A stretch of DNA of 33,490 bases from NCBI GenBank assembly GCA_028869495.1, contig JAGWRY010000432.1:1-33490 (forward strand). The letters run 5' to 3'. This DNA is from Elusimicrobiota bacterium. Lineage in GTDB: Bacteria; Elusimicrobiota; Elusimicrobia; UBA1565; UBA9628. The position numbers and the translations under genes are program-made. Below the pieces are notes generated by a model. It saw only the letters and a list, made by a program, of their open reading frames with translations, was not told the DNA's origin and did not search any database. Of this stretch, positions 1-6,658 are shown piece after piece. The first letter of the stretch is position 1, and every line of letters begins with the position of its first letter.

Positions 1-1
1 C

Positions 2-154
2 GACGCGGTCGCGCGCCTCGTCGCGGCCCGCGCGCCCGTCCGTCCCCAGTCCGGCTACGAGAGCGCGGTCCGGGAGTTCGACCCGGTGCAGTTCGCGCGC
101 GCGCGCGCGCTGGCCGCGGGCGGCCCGCCGCGGCGGGCCCCGGCGAAGAGGTAG
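2..154 (+). CDS. C-terminal end of an unrecognised protein (5' end outside the window)
   Basis: An open frame enters from the left edge and ends at a TAG at 152-154, giving 50 residues. The visible tail is Ala/Arg-rich, with an alternating Arg-Ala stretch encoded by a CG-dinucleotide run near 94-110, and ends in a basic Pro/Arg/Lys tail. No motif is recognisable. It lies on the same strand as the FAD oxidoreductase that starts 9 bases later, and its stop codon forms the first three bases of the putative -10 element of that gene. The frame is judged real from its spacing to the next gene and its lack of conflict with another gene; nothing about function can be said. Confidence 0.6.
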   Translation, partial: DAVARLVAARAPVRPQSGYESAVREFDPVQFARARALAAGGPPRRAPAKR

Positions 155-157
155 AAT
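152..157 (+). promoter_or_regulatory. Putative -10 element (TAGAAT) for a leaderless lhgO-like transcript
   Basis: GGTAGAAT ends six bases before the GTG start at 164, so transcription would begin at or next to the start codon. The TAG stop of the upstream gene is part of the element. No -35 match is visible at 16-18 bases upstream. The same arrangement recurs at 12129, 16443 and 32190, which is the main reason to believe it. Confidence 0.45.
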
Positions 158-163
158 CGCCGC

Positions 164-1354
164 GTGGAGACCCGCGACTTCCTGGTGATCGGCGGCGGCG
201 TCGTCGGCCTGTCGATCGCGCGCGAGCTTAAAAAAAGGCGGCCGCGGGCCTCGGTCGCGCTGATCGACAAGGAGGACGCGCCCGGCCTGCACGCGAGCGG
301 GCGCAACAGCGGCGTCCTGCACGCGGGCTTCTACTACTCGGCCGACAGCCTGAAGGCGCGCTTCACGCGCGCGGGCAACCTCGCCTGGACCGAGTACTGC
401 CGCGAGCGGGGACTGCCGCTGAGGGCCTGCGGCAAGCTCGTCGTCGCCTCGCGCGAGGCCGAGGTCCCGGTCCTGGGCGAACTGCTCGACCGCGGCCGCG
501 CGAACGGCGTCCCGGTCGAGCTCGTCGACGAGAAGGCCGCGCGCGAGATCGAGCCGCGCGCGCGCACGCTCGGGCGCGCGCTGTGGTCGCCGAGCACGTC
601 GACGGTGGACCCTTCCGCCTGCGTCGCGGCGCTGGCCGAGGACGCGCGCCGCGACGGCGTCGACCTCCGCTGGCGGGCGGGCTACCTCGGCCTGCACGGG
701 CGAGAGGTGCGCACCGCGGCCGGGAGGTTCGAGGCCGGCTTCGTCGTCAACGCGGCCGGCCTCTACGCGGACGCGGTCGCGCGCGACTTCGGCTTCTCGC
801 GGCGCTGGCGGATCCTGCCTTTCAAGGGGCTCTATCTCTACTCCGACGAGCCGCCGGGGGCCTTCCGGACCCACGTCTACCCGGTGCCGGACCTGCGCAA
901 CCCGTTCCTCGGCGTGCACGTGACGGTCGCGGTGGACGGGCGCGCGAAGATCGGGCCGACGGCGATCCCGGCGCTGTGGCGCGAGAACTACGGCGGCCTG
1001 TCCGGCTTCTCGGCCGAGGAGCTGGCCGAGGTCGCTTGGCGCGTCGGCGGCCTGCTGTGGTCGTCCGGCTTCGCGTTCCGGCGCCTGGCGGCCGAGGAGG
1101 TCCTGAAGAACTCGCGCCGGGTCATGGTCCGCCTGGCCGCGCGCCTGGCCGACGGGCTGAAGACGTCCGACTTCCGGCGCTGGGGGCGGCCCGGCATCCG
1201 CGCCCAGCTGGTCGACGTCGAGACGCGGCGCCTGGCGCCGGACTTCGTGATCGAGGGCGACGCGCGCTCCCTGCACGTGCTCAACGCGGTCTCGCCGGGC
1301 TTCACCTGCGCCCTGCCCTTCGCCGCGCACGTCGCGGGCCTGATCGGCGTCTAG
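164..1354 (+). CDS. lhgO: FAD-dependent oxidoreductase, L-2-hydroxyglutarate oxidase (LhgO) family
   Basis: This 396-residue protein belongs to the DAO-fold family of flavin oxidoreductases and most resembles LhgO, which oxidises L-2-hydroxyglutarate to 2-oxoglutarate and passes electrons to the membrane quinone pool. The dinucleotide-binding GGGVVG motif is at residues 10-15, followed by an acidic residue at the end of the second strand (IDKED). Next comes the family's HASGRNSGVLHAGFYY segment near 50-65, where the flavin and substrate site lie. A second conserved glycine-rich FAD segment (NAAGLYAD) and the C-terminal SPGFTCALPFA segment are also present. The start is a GTG at 164 that places the FAD motif close to the N terminus, as usual. 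Its TAG stop overlaps the TAG stop of the convergent gtrA-like gene in one CTAG. The exact substrate is inferred; a related 2-hydroxyacid or glycerol-3-phosphate-like substrate is possible. Confidence 0.85.
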   Translation: METRDFLVIGGGVVGLSIARELKKRRPRASVALIDKEDAPGLHASGRNSGVLHAGFYYSADSLKARFTRAGNLAWTEYCRERGLPLRACGKLVVASREAEVPVLGELLDRGRANGVPVELVDEKAAREIEPRARTLGRALWSPSTSTVDPSACVAALAEDARRDGVDLRWRAGYLGLHGREVRTAAGRFEAGFVVNAAGLYADAVARDFGFSRRWRILPFKGLYLYSDEPPGAFRTHVYPVPDLRNPFLGVHVTVAVDGRAKIGPTAIPALWRENYGGLSGFSAEELAEVAWRVGGLLWSSGFAFRRLAAEEVLKNSRRVMVRLAARLADGLKTSDFRRWGRPGIRAQLVDVETRRLAPDFVIEGDARSLHVLNAVSPGFTCALPFAAHVAGLIGV

Positions 1355-1779
1355 GCCTTCGAGGCGAACGAGAAGCGGCTGTGCGCGAGGTAGCCGGCGA
1401 CGATCGTGAACGGCAGGAACAGCCCCTGGGCCAGGATCGGGCCCAGCCCGGTGACGCGGACCAGCTGGGGGAGGGCGAAGGCGTTGACGACGAAGATCGC
1501 CCAGTAGACGGCCGAGAAGCGCAGGTACTCGCGCAGCAGCGCGAAGCCGGCCGTCTTGAACGTGAAGTGCTTGTGGGCCAGGTAGCCGTTCGTCGTCGCC
1601 AGGGCCTGCGCGGCGGCCAGCGCGTACAGGTAGTGGACGCCGACTTTTTGACCAAGATGGCAGAGGAGCGCGAAAGCGCCGTAGCCGAACGCGGTGTTCC
1701 ACAGGCCCACGGCGACGTAGCGGATCTTGCGCGCGTGCGCGGAGGCGAAGGCGCGGGCGCGGCGCGCGGACGGGGTCAC
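1351..1779 (-). CDS. GtrA-family membrane protein (putative polyprenyl-phosphate-sugar flippase)
   Basis: The 142-residue protein has four hydrophobic segments and the GtrA-like pattern: a basic N terminus, IRYVAVGLWNTAFGYGAF in the first helix, a central NGYLAHKHFTF segment and a final helix ending in YLAHSRFSF. GtrA proteins are thought to flip undecaprenyl- or dolichyl-phosphate-linked sugars across the cytoplasmic membrane for O-antigen, teichoic acid or other surface glycan decoration. The GTG start at 1779 overlaps the TGA of the GT2 gene as GTGA. The pairing of GT2 (GtrB/DPM-like) with GtrA is the classic arrangement in phage and chromosomal glucosylation clusters. The length matches the family. 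Its stop overlaps the convergent lhgO stop by four bases. The sugar carried is unknown. Confidence 0.82.
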   Translation of the reverse strand: MTPSARRARAFASAHARKIRYVAVGLWNTAFGYGAFALLCHLGQKVGVHYLYALAAAQALATTNGYLAHKHFTFKTAGFALLREYLRFSAVYWAIFVVNAFALPQLVRVTGLGPILAQGLFLPFTIVAGYLAHSRFSFASKA

Positions 1780-2705
1780 AGCAGGGAGCTCCGCCGGTCG
1801 AGGAAGAAGACCGGGCGCGCGGTGACGTTCTTGTAGGTGCGCGCGAGGTAGAGCGCGAGCATCGGGACGGTCAGAAGCAGGAAGACGAAGCCGAGGACGG
1901 AGGCCAGCGCCCCCGCCCCGACGAGGGAGAGGCGCAGGAGCGGGACCGCCAGCGCGTAGAGGGCGGCGAAGGCCGCCGACAGGTACAGCGCCGCGCGCAG
2001 GGGCAGCGTCGACGAGGACAGGAAGCCGCCGACCGCGAAGCGCGCCATCCCCCACAGGCCGTAGTGCGAGCGCCCGAGGCGCCGCTCGCGGCGGACGTAG
2101 TCCAGGCCGGACATGCGCAGGCCGACGTTGGCCAGCTCCGCGCGCAGGAACGGGAAGGTCGTCCTGTTGTCGAGGATCGCGTCGCGGACCTCGCGCGTGA
2201 ACATCGAGAACTCGGACATCCACAGGCGCGTCGGGCCGTCGGCGATCCGGCCGTTGATCTCGTAGAACAGCCGGCGCAGGAAGACCAGCCAGCGGGGCTC
2301 CGGGCGCTGGGAGCGGATGCCGTAGACGGTCGCGGCGCCCGCGGCGATCTCCTGGTGGAAGCGCGCGAGCATCTCCGGCGGCTCCTCGCCGTCGACGTCC
2401 ATGATCGCGTACAGGTCGGCGTCGGAGAGGGTCAGGCCCGCGACGAGCGCCGAATGGTAGCCGAACGGGCGCGAGAAGACGGCGGTCTTGACGCGCGGGT
2501 CGGCGGCGTTCAGCGCGCGGATCTCGCCCAGCGTGCCGTCGGCGCTCGCGTCGTCCACGTAGAGCAGGGTCCAGTCGACGGGCAGGCGGTCGAGGACGGC
2601 TTTGAGCTCCTCGTAGTGCGGACGGACGTTGGCCGCCTCGTCTCGGCAGGCGGAGACGACCGTCAGGCGGGGCCGCGCGCGCGCGCGCGCCGGGGCGTCG
2701 GTCAT
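1776..2705 (-). CDS. GT2-family polyprenyl-phosphate glycosyltransferase (GtrB/DPM-like)
   Basis: A 309-residue GT-A glycosyltransferase. The N-terminal domain opens with LTVVSACRDEAANV, followed by the nucleotide-binding VDDASADGT and the metal-binding DVDGEEPPEM segment, all in the GT2 order seen in dolichol-phosphate mannose synthase and GtrB. Residues from about 225 to the end contain two strong hydrophobic hairpins (near SLVGAGALASVLGFVFLLL) that would anchor it in the inner membrane, ending with the short RTYKNVTARPVF tail common in this family. It should transfer a sugar from a nucleotide donor to undecaprenyl phosphate, making the substrate for the GtrA-like flippase encoded next. The ATG at 2705 overlaps the upstream TGA (ATGA) and gives a clean N terminus, so longer upstream starts are rejected. 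Donor sugar unknown. Confidence 0.87.
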   Translation of the reverse strand: MTDAPARARARPRLTVVSACRDEAANVRPHYEELKAVLDRLPVDWTLLYVDDASADGTLGEIRALNAADPRVKTAVFSRPFGYHSALVAGLTLSDADLYAIMDVDGEEPPEMLARFHQEIAAGAATVYGIRSQRPEPRWLVFLRRLFYEINGRIADGPTRLWMSEFSMFTREVRDAILDNRTTFPFLRAELANVGLRMSGLDYVRRERRLGRSHYGLWGMARFAVGGFLSSSTLPLRAALYLSAAFAALYALAVPLLRLSLVGAGALASVLGFVFLLLTVPMLALYLARTYKNVTARPVFFLDRRSSLL

Positions 2706-3460
2706 CGCCGGTCGGTCTTCGGCGCCGGCTGGAGCTTCGGGATCGGCTGGGGGGCTTCGGTGCCGCGCACGCCCTGTTTTTTGAGCCAGTACTCGAGCTT
2801 CGGCACCTGCCACTGGCGGTCGATCGGCCCGCCGCCGAGCTGTTCGAGCGGGCGCACGCGCTTGCCGAGGTAGGCGAGCGGCGGGGAGTCCGGCGTCAGG
2901 GCGTCGAGCACGCGCGGGCGCGCGACGACGGCGCCCCAGTCCGGGAACCACGGCGCCCCCGCGTCCTCGACGCAGGCGGCGTAGGGGGCCAACAGGCCGT
3001 CGGGGCCCTCGCGCATCGCGCGGCGCGGGTTCCAGCGGTCGTAGCGCGAGACGGTCGCGGCCGAGTCGAGCGCCGCGTCGTCGAGCATCGCCTGGACGCC
3101 CTCGTCGATCAGCGCGGAGCTGACGGCGCCGGTGTTCGCGAACAGGATCACGAGCAGCTCGAGCGGGATGTTCTCGGTCTTCAGGTCGTCGGCGACCTGC
3201 CGGTAGCCGTGCCGGATCAGGGCCTCGTCGCTGAGGCGCTCCTCGCCGGCGGCCTGCGGCGGCGTCAGGTTGACGGCGCCGAGCTGGGCGGCGACGCGCG
3301 CGACGGTCTGCGACGCGGACGAGACGAACAGGCGCCGCACGTAGCGCGCCCCCTTGGCGGCCAGCAGGGGATAGGCGGCCAGCGGGCGGCCGAGGACCTC
3401 GGCGGTCCCGCCCGGGAAGTCCGGCGCGTCGTCGGGGTCGACGAGGAGCGCGCAGATCAC
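2702..3460 (-). CDS. Divergent acylneuraminate cytidylyltransferase-like (NeuA-like) protein
   Basis: This 252-residue protein resembles the CMP-sugar synthetase fold: a VLGRPLAAYPLLAA segment near residues 20-35, a strand RRLFVSSASQTVARVAAQLGA that matches the 'VVVSTDSEEIA' region of NeuA, and a central LLVILFANTGAVSSALIDEGV that takes the place of the usual LLQPTSP(L/F)R...DI stretch. The canonical N-terminal nucleotide-binding motif (ARxGSKxxxxKN) is not recognisable; the N terminus reads VDPDDAPDFPGGT instead. The C-terminal third (PLEQLGGGPIDRQWQVPKLEYWLKK) resembles the end of the family, where a sugar-binding Asp usually sits. It probably handles a nucleotide-activated sugar for the neighbouring glycosyltransferases, or has lost catalysis. 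The GTG start at 3460 overlaps the GT4 stop. Assignment rests on weak similarity judged by eye. Confidence 0.6.
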   Translation of the reverse strand: MICALLVDPDDAPDFPGGTAEVLGRPLAAYPLLAAKGARYVRRLFVSSASQTVARVAAQLGAVNLTPPQAAGEERLSDEALIRHGYRQVADDLKTENIPLELLVILFANTGAVSSALIDEGVQAMLDDAALDSAATVSRYDRWNPRRAMREGPDGLLAPYAACVEDAGAPWFPDWGAVVARPRVLDALTPDSPPLAYLGKRVRPLEQLGGGPIDRQWQVPKLEYWLKKQGVRGTEAPQPIPKLQPAPKTDRR

Positions 3461-4431
3461 GCGGCGACCTCCAGCTCCTCGACGGCGTCGAGGGCCGCGG
3501 CGACGGTCGCGTCCCACGAGTGGCGCTCGACGGTGCGCACGCCCTCGGCGATCAGCTTCAGCGAAAGCCCCTGCGTCGACGAGAGGGTCGTGATCTGCTC
3601 GGCCAGCTGGCGCGCGTTGCCGGGCTCGTAGAGCAGGCCGTTGACGCCGTCCTTCACCAGTTCGGGCACCGAGCCGGAGGCGGCGCCGATCACCGGACAG
3701 CCCTCGCTCATCGCGTGCAGGGCCAGCGACGGGAAGCCCTGGCGGCCGGAGGGCTCGATGTAGGCCTTCGCGGCGCGCAGGTACTCCATCTTCTTCGGGT
3801 GCGGCAGGTCGCCGAGGAAGGTGACGCGCCCGCCCAGCATCAGCGCCTCGGCGCGGGCCTTCAGCGCCGGCAGGGCCGAGCCGTCGCCGAGCACGGCCAG
3901 GTGGCAGTCGAGGCGCAGGCTCGAGACCGCGTAGAGCACCGCCTCCAGCCCGGGCAGGGTCGCCTCGTCGATCAGCCCCGCGGTGACCAGGCCGAAGCCG
4001 GACGGGCGCGCCGCGCGCATCGTCACGAGCGCGATCTGCTGGGCGAAGATCTGGTCGTACGCGTACGACGCCACGCGGATGCGCGCCTCGTCGACGCCCC
4101 AGCCGGCGACGATCCCCTTCAGATACAGGCTCGGCACGAGCACGCGCTCGGAGGACTTCGCGTAGCGCTCGGCCTCGGCCCGCGCGGACTCGGGCGCGCC
4201 GACGTAGGAATCGATCAGGCGCAGGACGGCGGGGCGGCCGGCGGCCTTCGCGGCGTCGAGCGCCGCGGTCTGCAGGCTGTTGACGATCAGCGCGTCGCAC
4301 TCGGCGGGGCCGGCCGACGCGGGGCGGATCTCGCAGGCGTGGCCGCGCGCGGGCGCGCGCGCGGCGATCTCGCGGCAGAACGCGTCCTCGCCGTTCGGGG
4401 ACGACGGGTCCGGCACGAGGAGGAGCCTCAT
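3457..4431 (-). CDS. GT4-family glycosyltransferase (GT-B fold)
   Basis: A 324-residue glycosyltransferase family 4-type protein. The N-terminal half is a variable acceptor domain beginning MRLLLVPDPSSPNGEDAFC. The C-terminal half carries the GT-B donor site: HLAVLGDGSALPALKARAE, then VTFLGDLPHPKKMEYLRAA, an acidic EPSGRQGFPSLALHAMSEG segment equivalent to the EX7E motif, CPVIGAASGSVPELV and NGLLYEPGN, where the nucleotide-sugar is bound. No signal peptide or membrane helix is seen, so it should act at the cytoplasmic face. The ATG at 4431 overlaps the response-regulator stop (ATGA), and its own stop overlaps the NeuA-like start, so it is in the middle of a translationally coupled chain. The context suggests a role in building the same glycan as the GT2/GtrA pair. 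Donor and acceptor are unknown. Confidence 0.85.
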   Translation of the reverse strand: MRLLLVPDPSSPNGEDAFCREIAARAPARGHACEIRPASAGPAECDALIVNSLQTAALDAAKAAGRPAVLRLIDSYVGAPESARAEAERYAKSSERVLVPSLYLKGIVAGWGVDEARIRVASYAYDQIFAQQIALVTMRAARPSGFGLVTAGLIDEATLPGLEAVLYAVSSLRLDCHLAVLGDGSALPALKARAEALMLGGRVTFLGDLPHPKKMEYLRAAKAYIEPSGRQGFPSLALHAMSEGCPVIGAASGSVPELVKDGVNGLLYEPGNARQLAEQITTLSSTQGLSLKLIAEGVRTVERHSWDATVAAALDAVEELEVAA

Positions 4432-4982
4432 CGCGAGAGGTCCGGGAAGTGCTTCTTCGCGCACTCGGGGCAGACGCCGTGGGAGAAGCGCGTCGCCGTC
4501 CGGTCCGACACGTACTCCTCGAGGTTCTGGTAGCCGCCCTTCTCGTCGCGGATGCGCCGGCAGTACGCGCACATCGGCAGGATGTCCTCGAGGACGCGCA
4601 CGCGCTCGTTGAGGCCGACGATGCGCTCGCCGACGCGCAGGCGCATGCGCAGGGCGTCGGGGTCCACCGGCTTGAGCAGGAAGTCGTCGACGCCGGCGTC
4701 CATCGCCTTCGCGTAGTTCGAGTCGCCGATGCGCTGGCCGGAGAGCAGGATGAAGTAGACGTAGGGGCGCGACGGGTCCGCGCGCACGCGGCGGCAGAGC
4801 TCGAGGCCGTCCATGTCGGGCATCACCCAGTCGCTGACGACGATCCGGCTGCCGGTCCGGCGCAGGTCGCGCCAGGCGTCGGCGCCGTTCGCGGACTCGA
4901 CGACCTCGTAGCCGAGCTTCCGGAGGGCGCCCCGCAGCAGCGCGAGGCTCGTCTGGTCGTCCTCGGCCACCAGGACTTTCAT
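4428..4982 (-). CDS. Response regulator with C-terminal zinc-ribbon-like module
   Basis: A 184-residue protein. Residues 1-120 form a receiver domain with the acidic pair D8/D9, phospho-acceptor D51 (VVSDWVMPDMDG), S81 in the LLSGQ strand and K104 in LLKP, so the switch residues are complete. A short helix (NERVRVLEDI) leads to residues 136-178, a Cys-rich segment with C138-x2-C141 and C171-x2-C174 (MCAYCRRIRDEKG and HGVCPECAKKH). This module is often attached to receiver, PAS or GAF domains in environmental bacteria; its function is not established, but metal binding is likely. There is no DNA-binding domain and no histidine kinase in the window, so the partner must be elsewhere. It sits between tlyA and the glycosyltransferases with ATGA overlaps on both sides, which implies co-expression with the glycan genes. 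Confidence 0.88.
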   Translation of the reverse strand: MKVLVAEDDQTSLALLRGALRKLGYEVVESANGADAWRDLRRTGSRIVVSDWVMPDMDGLELCRRVRADPSRPYVYFILLSGQRIGDSNYAKAMDAGVDDFLLKPVDPDALRMRLRVGERIVGLNERVRVLEDILPMCAYCRRIRDEKGGYQNLEEYVSDRTATRFSHGVCPECAKKHFPDLSR

Positions 4983-5743
4983 TGGGGCGATTTTACCAAA
5001 TCGCTCGGCGCGCCGGGCGAAAGCCTGAGGAGGAACTCGACGTTCCCTTTCGGACCCCGCGCCGGCGACTCGACCAGGCCGCGCTCGGCCAGGCCCAGGG
5101 CGGCGGCGGCCGCGCGCACCTTGTCGACGGCGGCCCGGCGCGCCTCGGGGTCGCGCACGACGCCCTTCGGGGCCAGCTTGGGGCCGACCTCGAACTGGGG
5201 CTTGACCAGGACGATCAACTCGGCGGGAGGCGCGAGGCACGGAAGGATGAACGGCAGAACCTGCGTCAGAGAGATGAAGGACACGTCGGCGACGGCGAGG
5301 GTCGGGCGCGGATCGAACCATTCGGGACGCAGGAGTTTTGCGTGCGTCTGCTCCCGAGAGACGACTCTCGGATCGGCGCGAAGATCGGAGTCGAGCTGGG
5401 CGGTGCCGACGTCCACCGCGTAGACCTTCGCGGCGCCGGCTTTGAGCAGGCAGTCGGTGAAGCCCCCGGTCGAGGCGCCGACGTCGAGGCAGACGCGCCC
5501 CGCGACGGGGACCGCGAAGGCGTCGAGGGCGGCCTTCAGCTTCAGCCCGCCGCGCGAGACGTACGGGCAGGGGTCGGCCTTGAGCGCGAGCTCGGCGTCG
5601 ACCGGGACGGAGTCTCCCGCCTTCGCGGCCGGACGGCCGTCCACCAGCACGAGCCCGGCCATGACCGCGGCCGCGGCCTTCGAGCGGGTCTCGCAGAGGC
5701 CGCGTTCCACGAGCAGGAGGTCGAGGCGCGCGCGTTTCGTCAC
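4979..5743 (-). CDS. tlyA: TlyA-family RNA 2'-O-methyltransferase / hemolysin-like protein
   Basis: TlyA proteins methylate ribose 2'-OH groups in 16S and 23S rRNA. The 254-residue product begins with an S4 RNA-binding domain (LDLLLVERGLCETRSKAAA, residues about 7-65) followed by an RrmJ-like methyltransferase domain: YVSRGGLKL, the SAM-binding DVGASTGGFTDCLL, then ADVSFISLTQVLP and LVKPQFEVG, all family hallmarks. GTG at 5743 is chosen because it puts the S4 motif at the normal distance from the N terminus and lies 11 bases after the TATCAT element; an in-frame ATG at 5764 would add seven residues but overlaps that -10. It heads the six-gene chain and shares a palindromic -10 with the divergent folD-like gene. 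A haemolytic role, suggested historically by the name, is not implied. Confidence 0.88.
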   Translation of the reverse strand: MTKRARLDLLLVERGLCETRSKAAAAVMAGLVLVDGRPAAKAGDSVPVDAELALKADPCPYVSRGGLKLKAALDAFAVPVAGRVCLDVGASTGGFTDCLLKAGAAKVYAVDVGTAQLDSDLRADPRVVSREQTHAKLLRPEWFDPRPTLAVADVSFISLTQVLPFILPCLAPPAELIVLVKPQFEVGPKLAPKGVVRDPEARRAAVDKVRAAAAALGLAERGLVESPARGPKGNVEFLLRLSPGAPSDLVKSPQ

Positions 5744-5751
5744 TTGCTCCG

Positions 5752-5762
5752 GGTATGATACC
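5752..5762. promoter_or_regulatory. Palindromic bidirectional -10 element (GGTATGATACC) between tlyA and folD
   Basis: The 11-bp sequence reads GGTATGATACC on the plus strand and GGTATCATACC on the minus strand, so one site offers an extended -10 in both directions: TATGAT for folD (start 17 bases downstream) and TATCAT for tlyA (GTG start 11 bases downstream). The intergenic space is only 33 bases. No good -35 is visible on either side. Shared symmetric -10 elements driving divergent transcription are a described phenomenon. Confidence 0.55.
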
Positions 5763-5776
5763 ATCACCGCGCCGAT

Positions 5777-6658
5777 ATGACCCGCCTGCTCGACTGCCGC
5801 GCGCTCGCCGCCCGCTACATGGATTGGGCCGCGCGCGAGGTCGCCGCGATGCGCCGGCCGCCGCGCCTGGCGACGGTGCTGTTCCGGCCGAAGCAGAACC
5901 CGGCCTCGCTGAAGTACCGCGACCTGATCCTGAAGGACGCGGCCCGCGTCGGCGCGCGCGTGGACGGCCACGAGGCGCAGGAGGAGGAGGAGCTGATCGC
6001 GCTGGTGCGGCGGCTCAACGCCGACCGCGCGGCGACGGGGATCATGCTTTTCTACCCGCTCTGCGCGGCGCTGCGCGACGAGGAGGTGATGGACCTCGTC
6101 TCGCCGCTGAAGGACGTCGAGGGCCTGCACTCGCTGAACCTCGGCTACCTGATCAAGCACAAGCGCTTCCTCGACGAGGCGCGCGGGATCAAGTGCGTGG
6201 TGCCGGCGACCGCGAAGGCGGTCGTCAAGCTCCTGCAGTCGCGCCCGGAGATCGCGCTCGACGGGGCCTTCGTCGCGGTCGTCAACAACTCGATGCGGGT
6301 GGGCAAGCCCTTGGGGCTGATGCTCGAGAACCTGGGCGCGACGGTCGTCAAGGGATGGCACAAGACGCCCCGCGAGGCGCTCGAGGAGGCGGTGCGGCGC
6401 GCCGACGTCGTCGTGACCGCGGTGCCCGACCCGGCCTTCCGGATCGACCCGTCGTGGATCAAGCCCGGGGCGGCCGTCGTCGACGTGTCGTTTTCGGGCA
6501 ACGTGGACGCGGCGGCCCTGCAGGGACGCGCGGCCTTCCTGACCGCGCCCGACAACCGCGTCGGCGCGATGACGCGGGCGATGACGTTCGTGAACCTCGT
6601 CTACTGCGCGAAGAACGCCCCCCTGCGCCGCGCGTCCCGTGTTCCCGTCCTGGGCTGA
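5777..6658 (+). CDS. Divergent FolD-like methylenetetrahydrofolate dehydrogenase/cyclohydrolase
   Basis: FolD interconverts methylene-, methenyl- and formyl-tetrahydrofolate. This 293-residue protein has the family length and layout. NPASLKYRDLILKDA (residues 41-55) preserves the catalytic Tyr47 and Lys53, equivalent to Tyr50 and Lys56 of E. coli FolD. PLKDVEGL (110-117) keeps the Asp of the DVDG motif. Other signatures are altered: the usual QLPLP reads FYPLC (92-96), so the catalytic Gln is missing; the NADP-binding GRSxxVGxP reads NNSMRVGKP (170-178), with the Gly-Arg lost; and PGGVGPMT reads PDNRVGAMT (269-276). Cofactor preference and cyclohydrolase activity may therefore differ. The ATG at 5777 is 17 bases after the shared -10. 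It leads an operon with an EamA transporter (20-nt overlap) and adenosine deaminase. A family-level call is firm; activity is not. Confidence 0.75.
   Translation: MTRLLDCRALAARYMDWAAREVAAMRRPPRLATVLFRPKQNPASLKYRDLILKDAARVGARVDGHEAQEEEELIALVRRLNADRAATGIMLFYPLCAALRDEEVMDLVSPLKDVEGLHSLNLGYLIKHKRFLDEARGIKCVVPATAKAVVKLLQSRPEIALDGAFVAVVNNSMRVGKPLGLMLENLGATVVKGWHKTPREALEEAVRRADVVVTAVPDPAFRIDPSWIKPGAAVVDVSFSGNVDAAALQGRAAFLTAPDNRVGAMTRAMTFVNLVYCAKNAPLRRASRVPVLG

Noticed and set aside
94..110. Alternating CG dinucleotide run (also near 2678-2690)
   Set aside because: Lies in coding sequence for Ala-Arg repeats and is expected at this base composition; a Z-DNA role would be speculation.
583..1836. Long plus-strand open frame (417 codons) across lhgO and gtrA
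   Set aside because: Arg/Gly/Ala-rich composition without motifs; it is an alternate frame of lhgO and the antisense of gtrA, open only because of high G+C.
5743..5764. Upstream ATG start at 5764 for tlyA
   Set aside because: It overlaps the -10 element and adds seven residues not expected before the S4 domain; the GTG at 5743 fits better.
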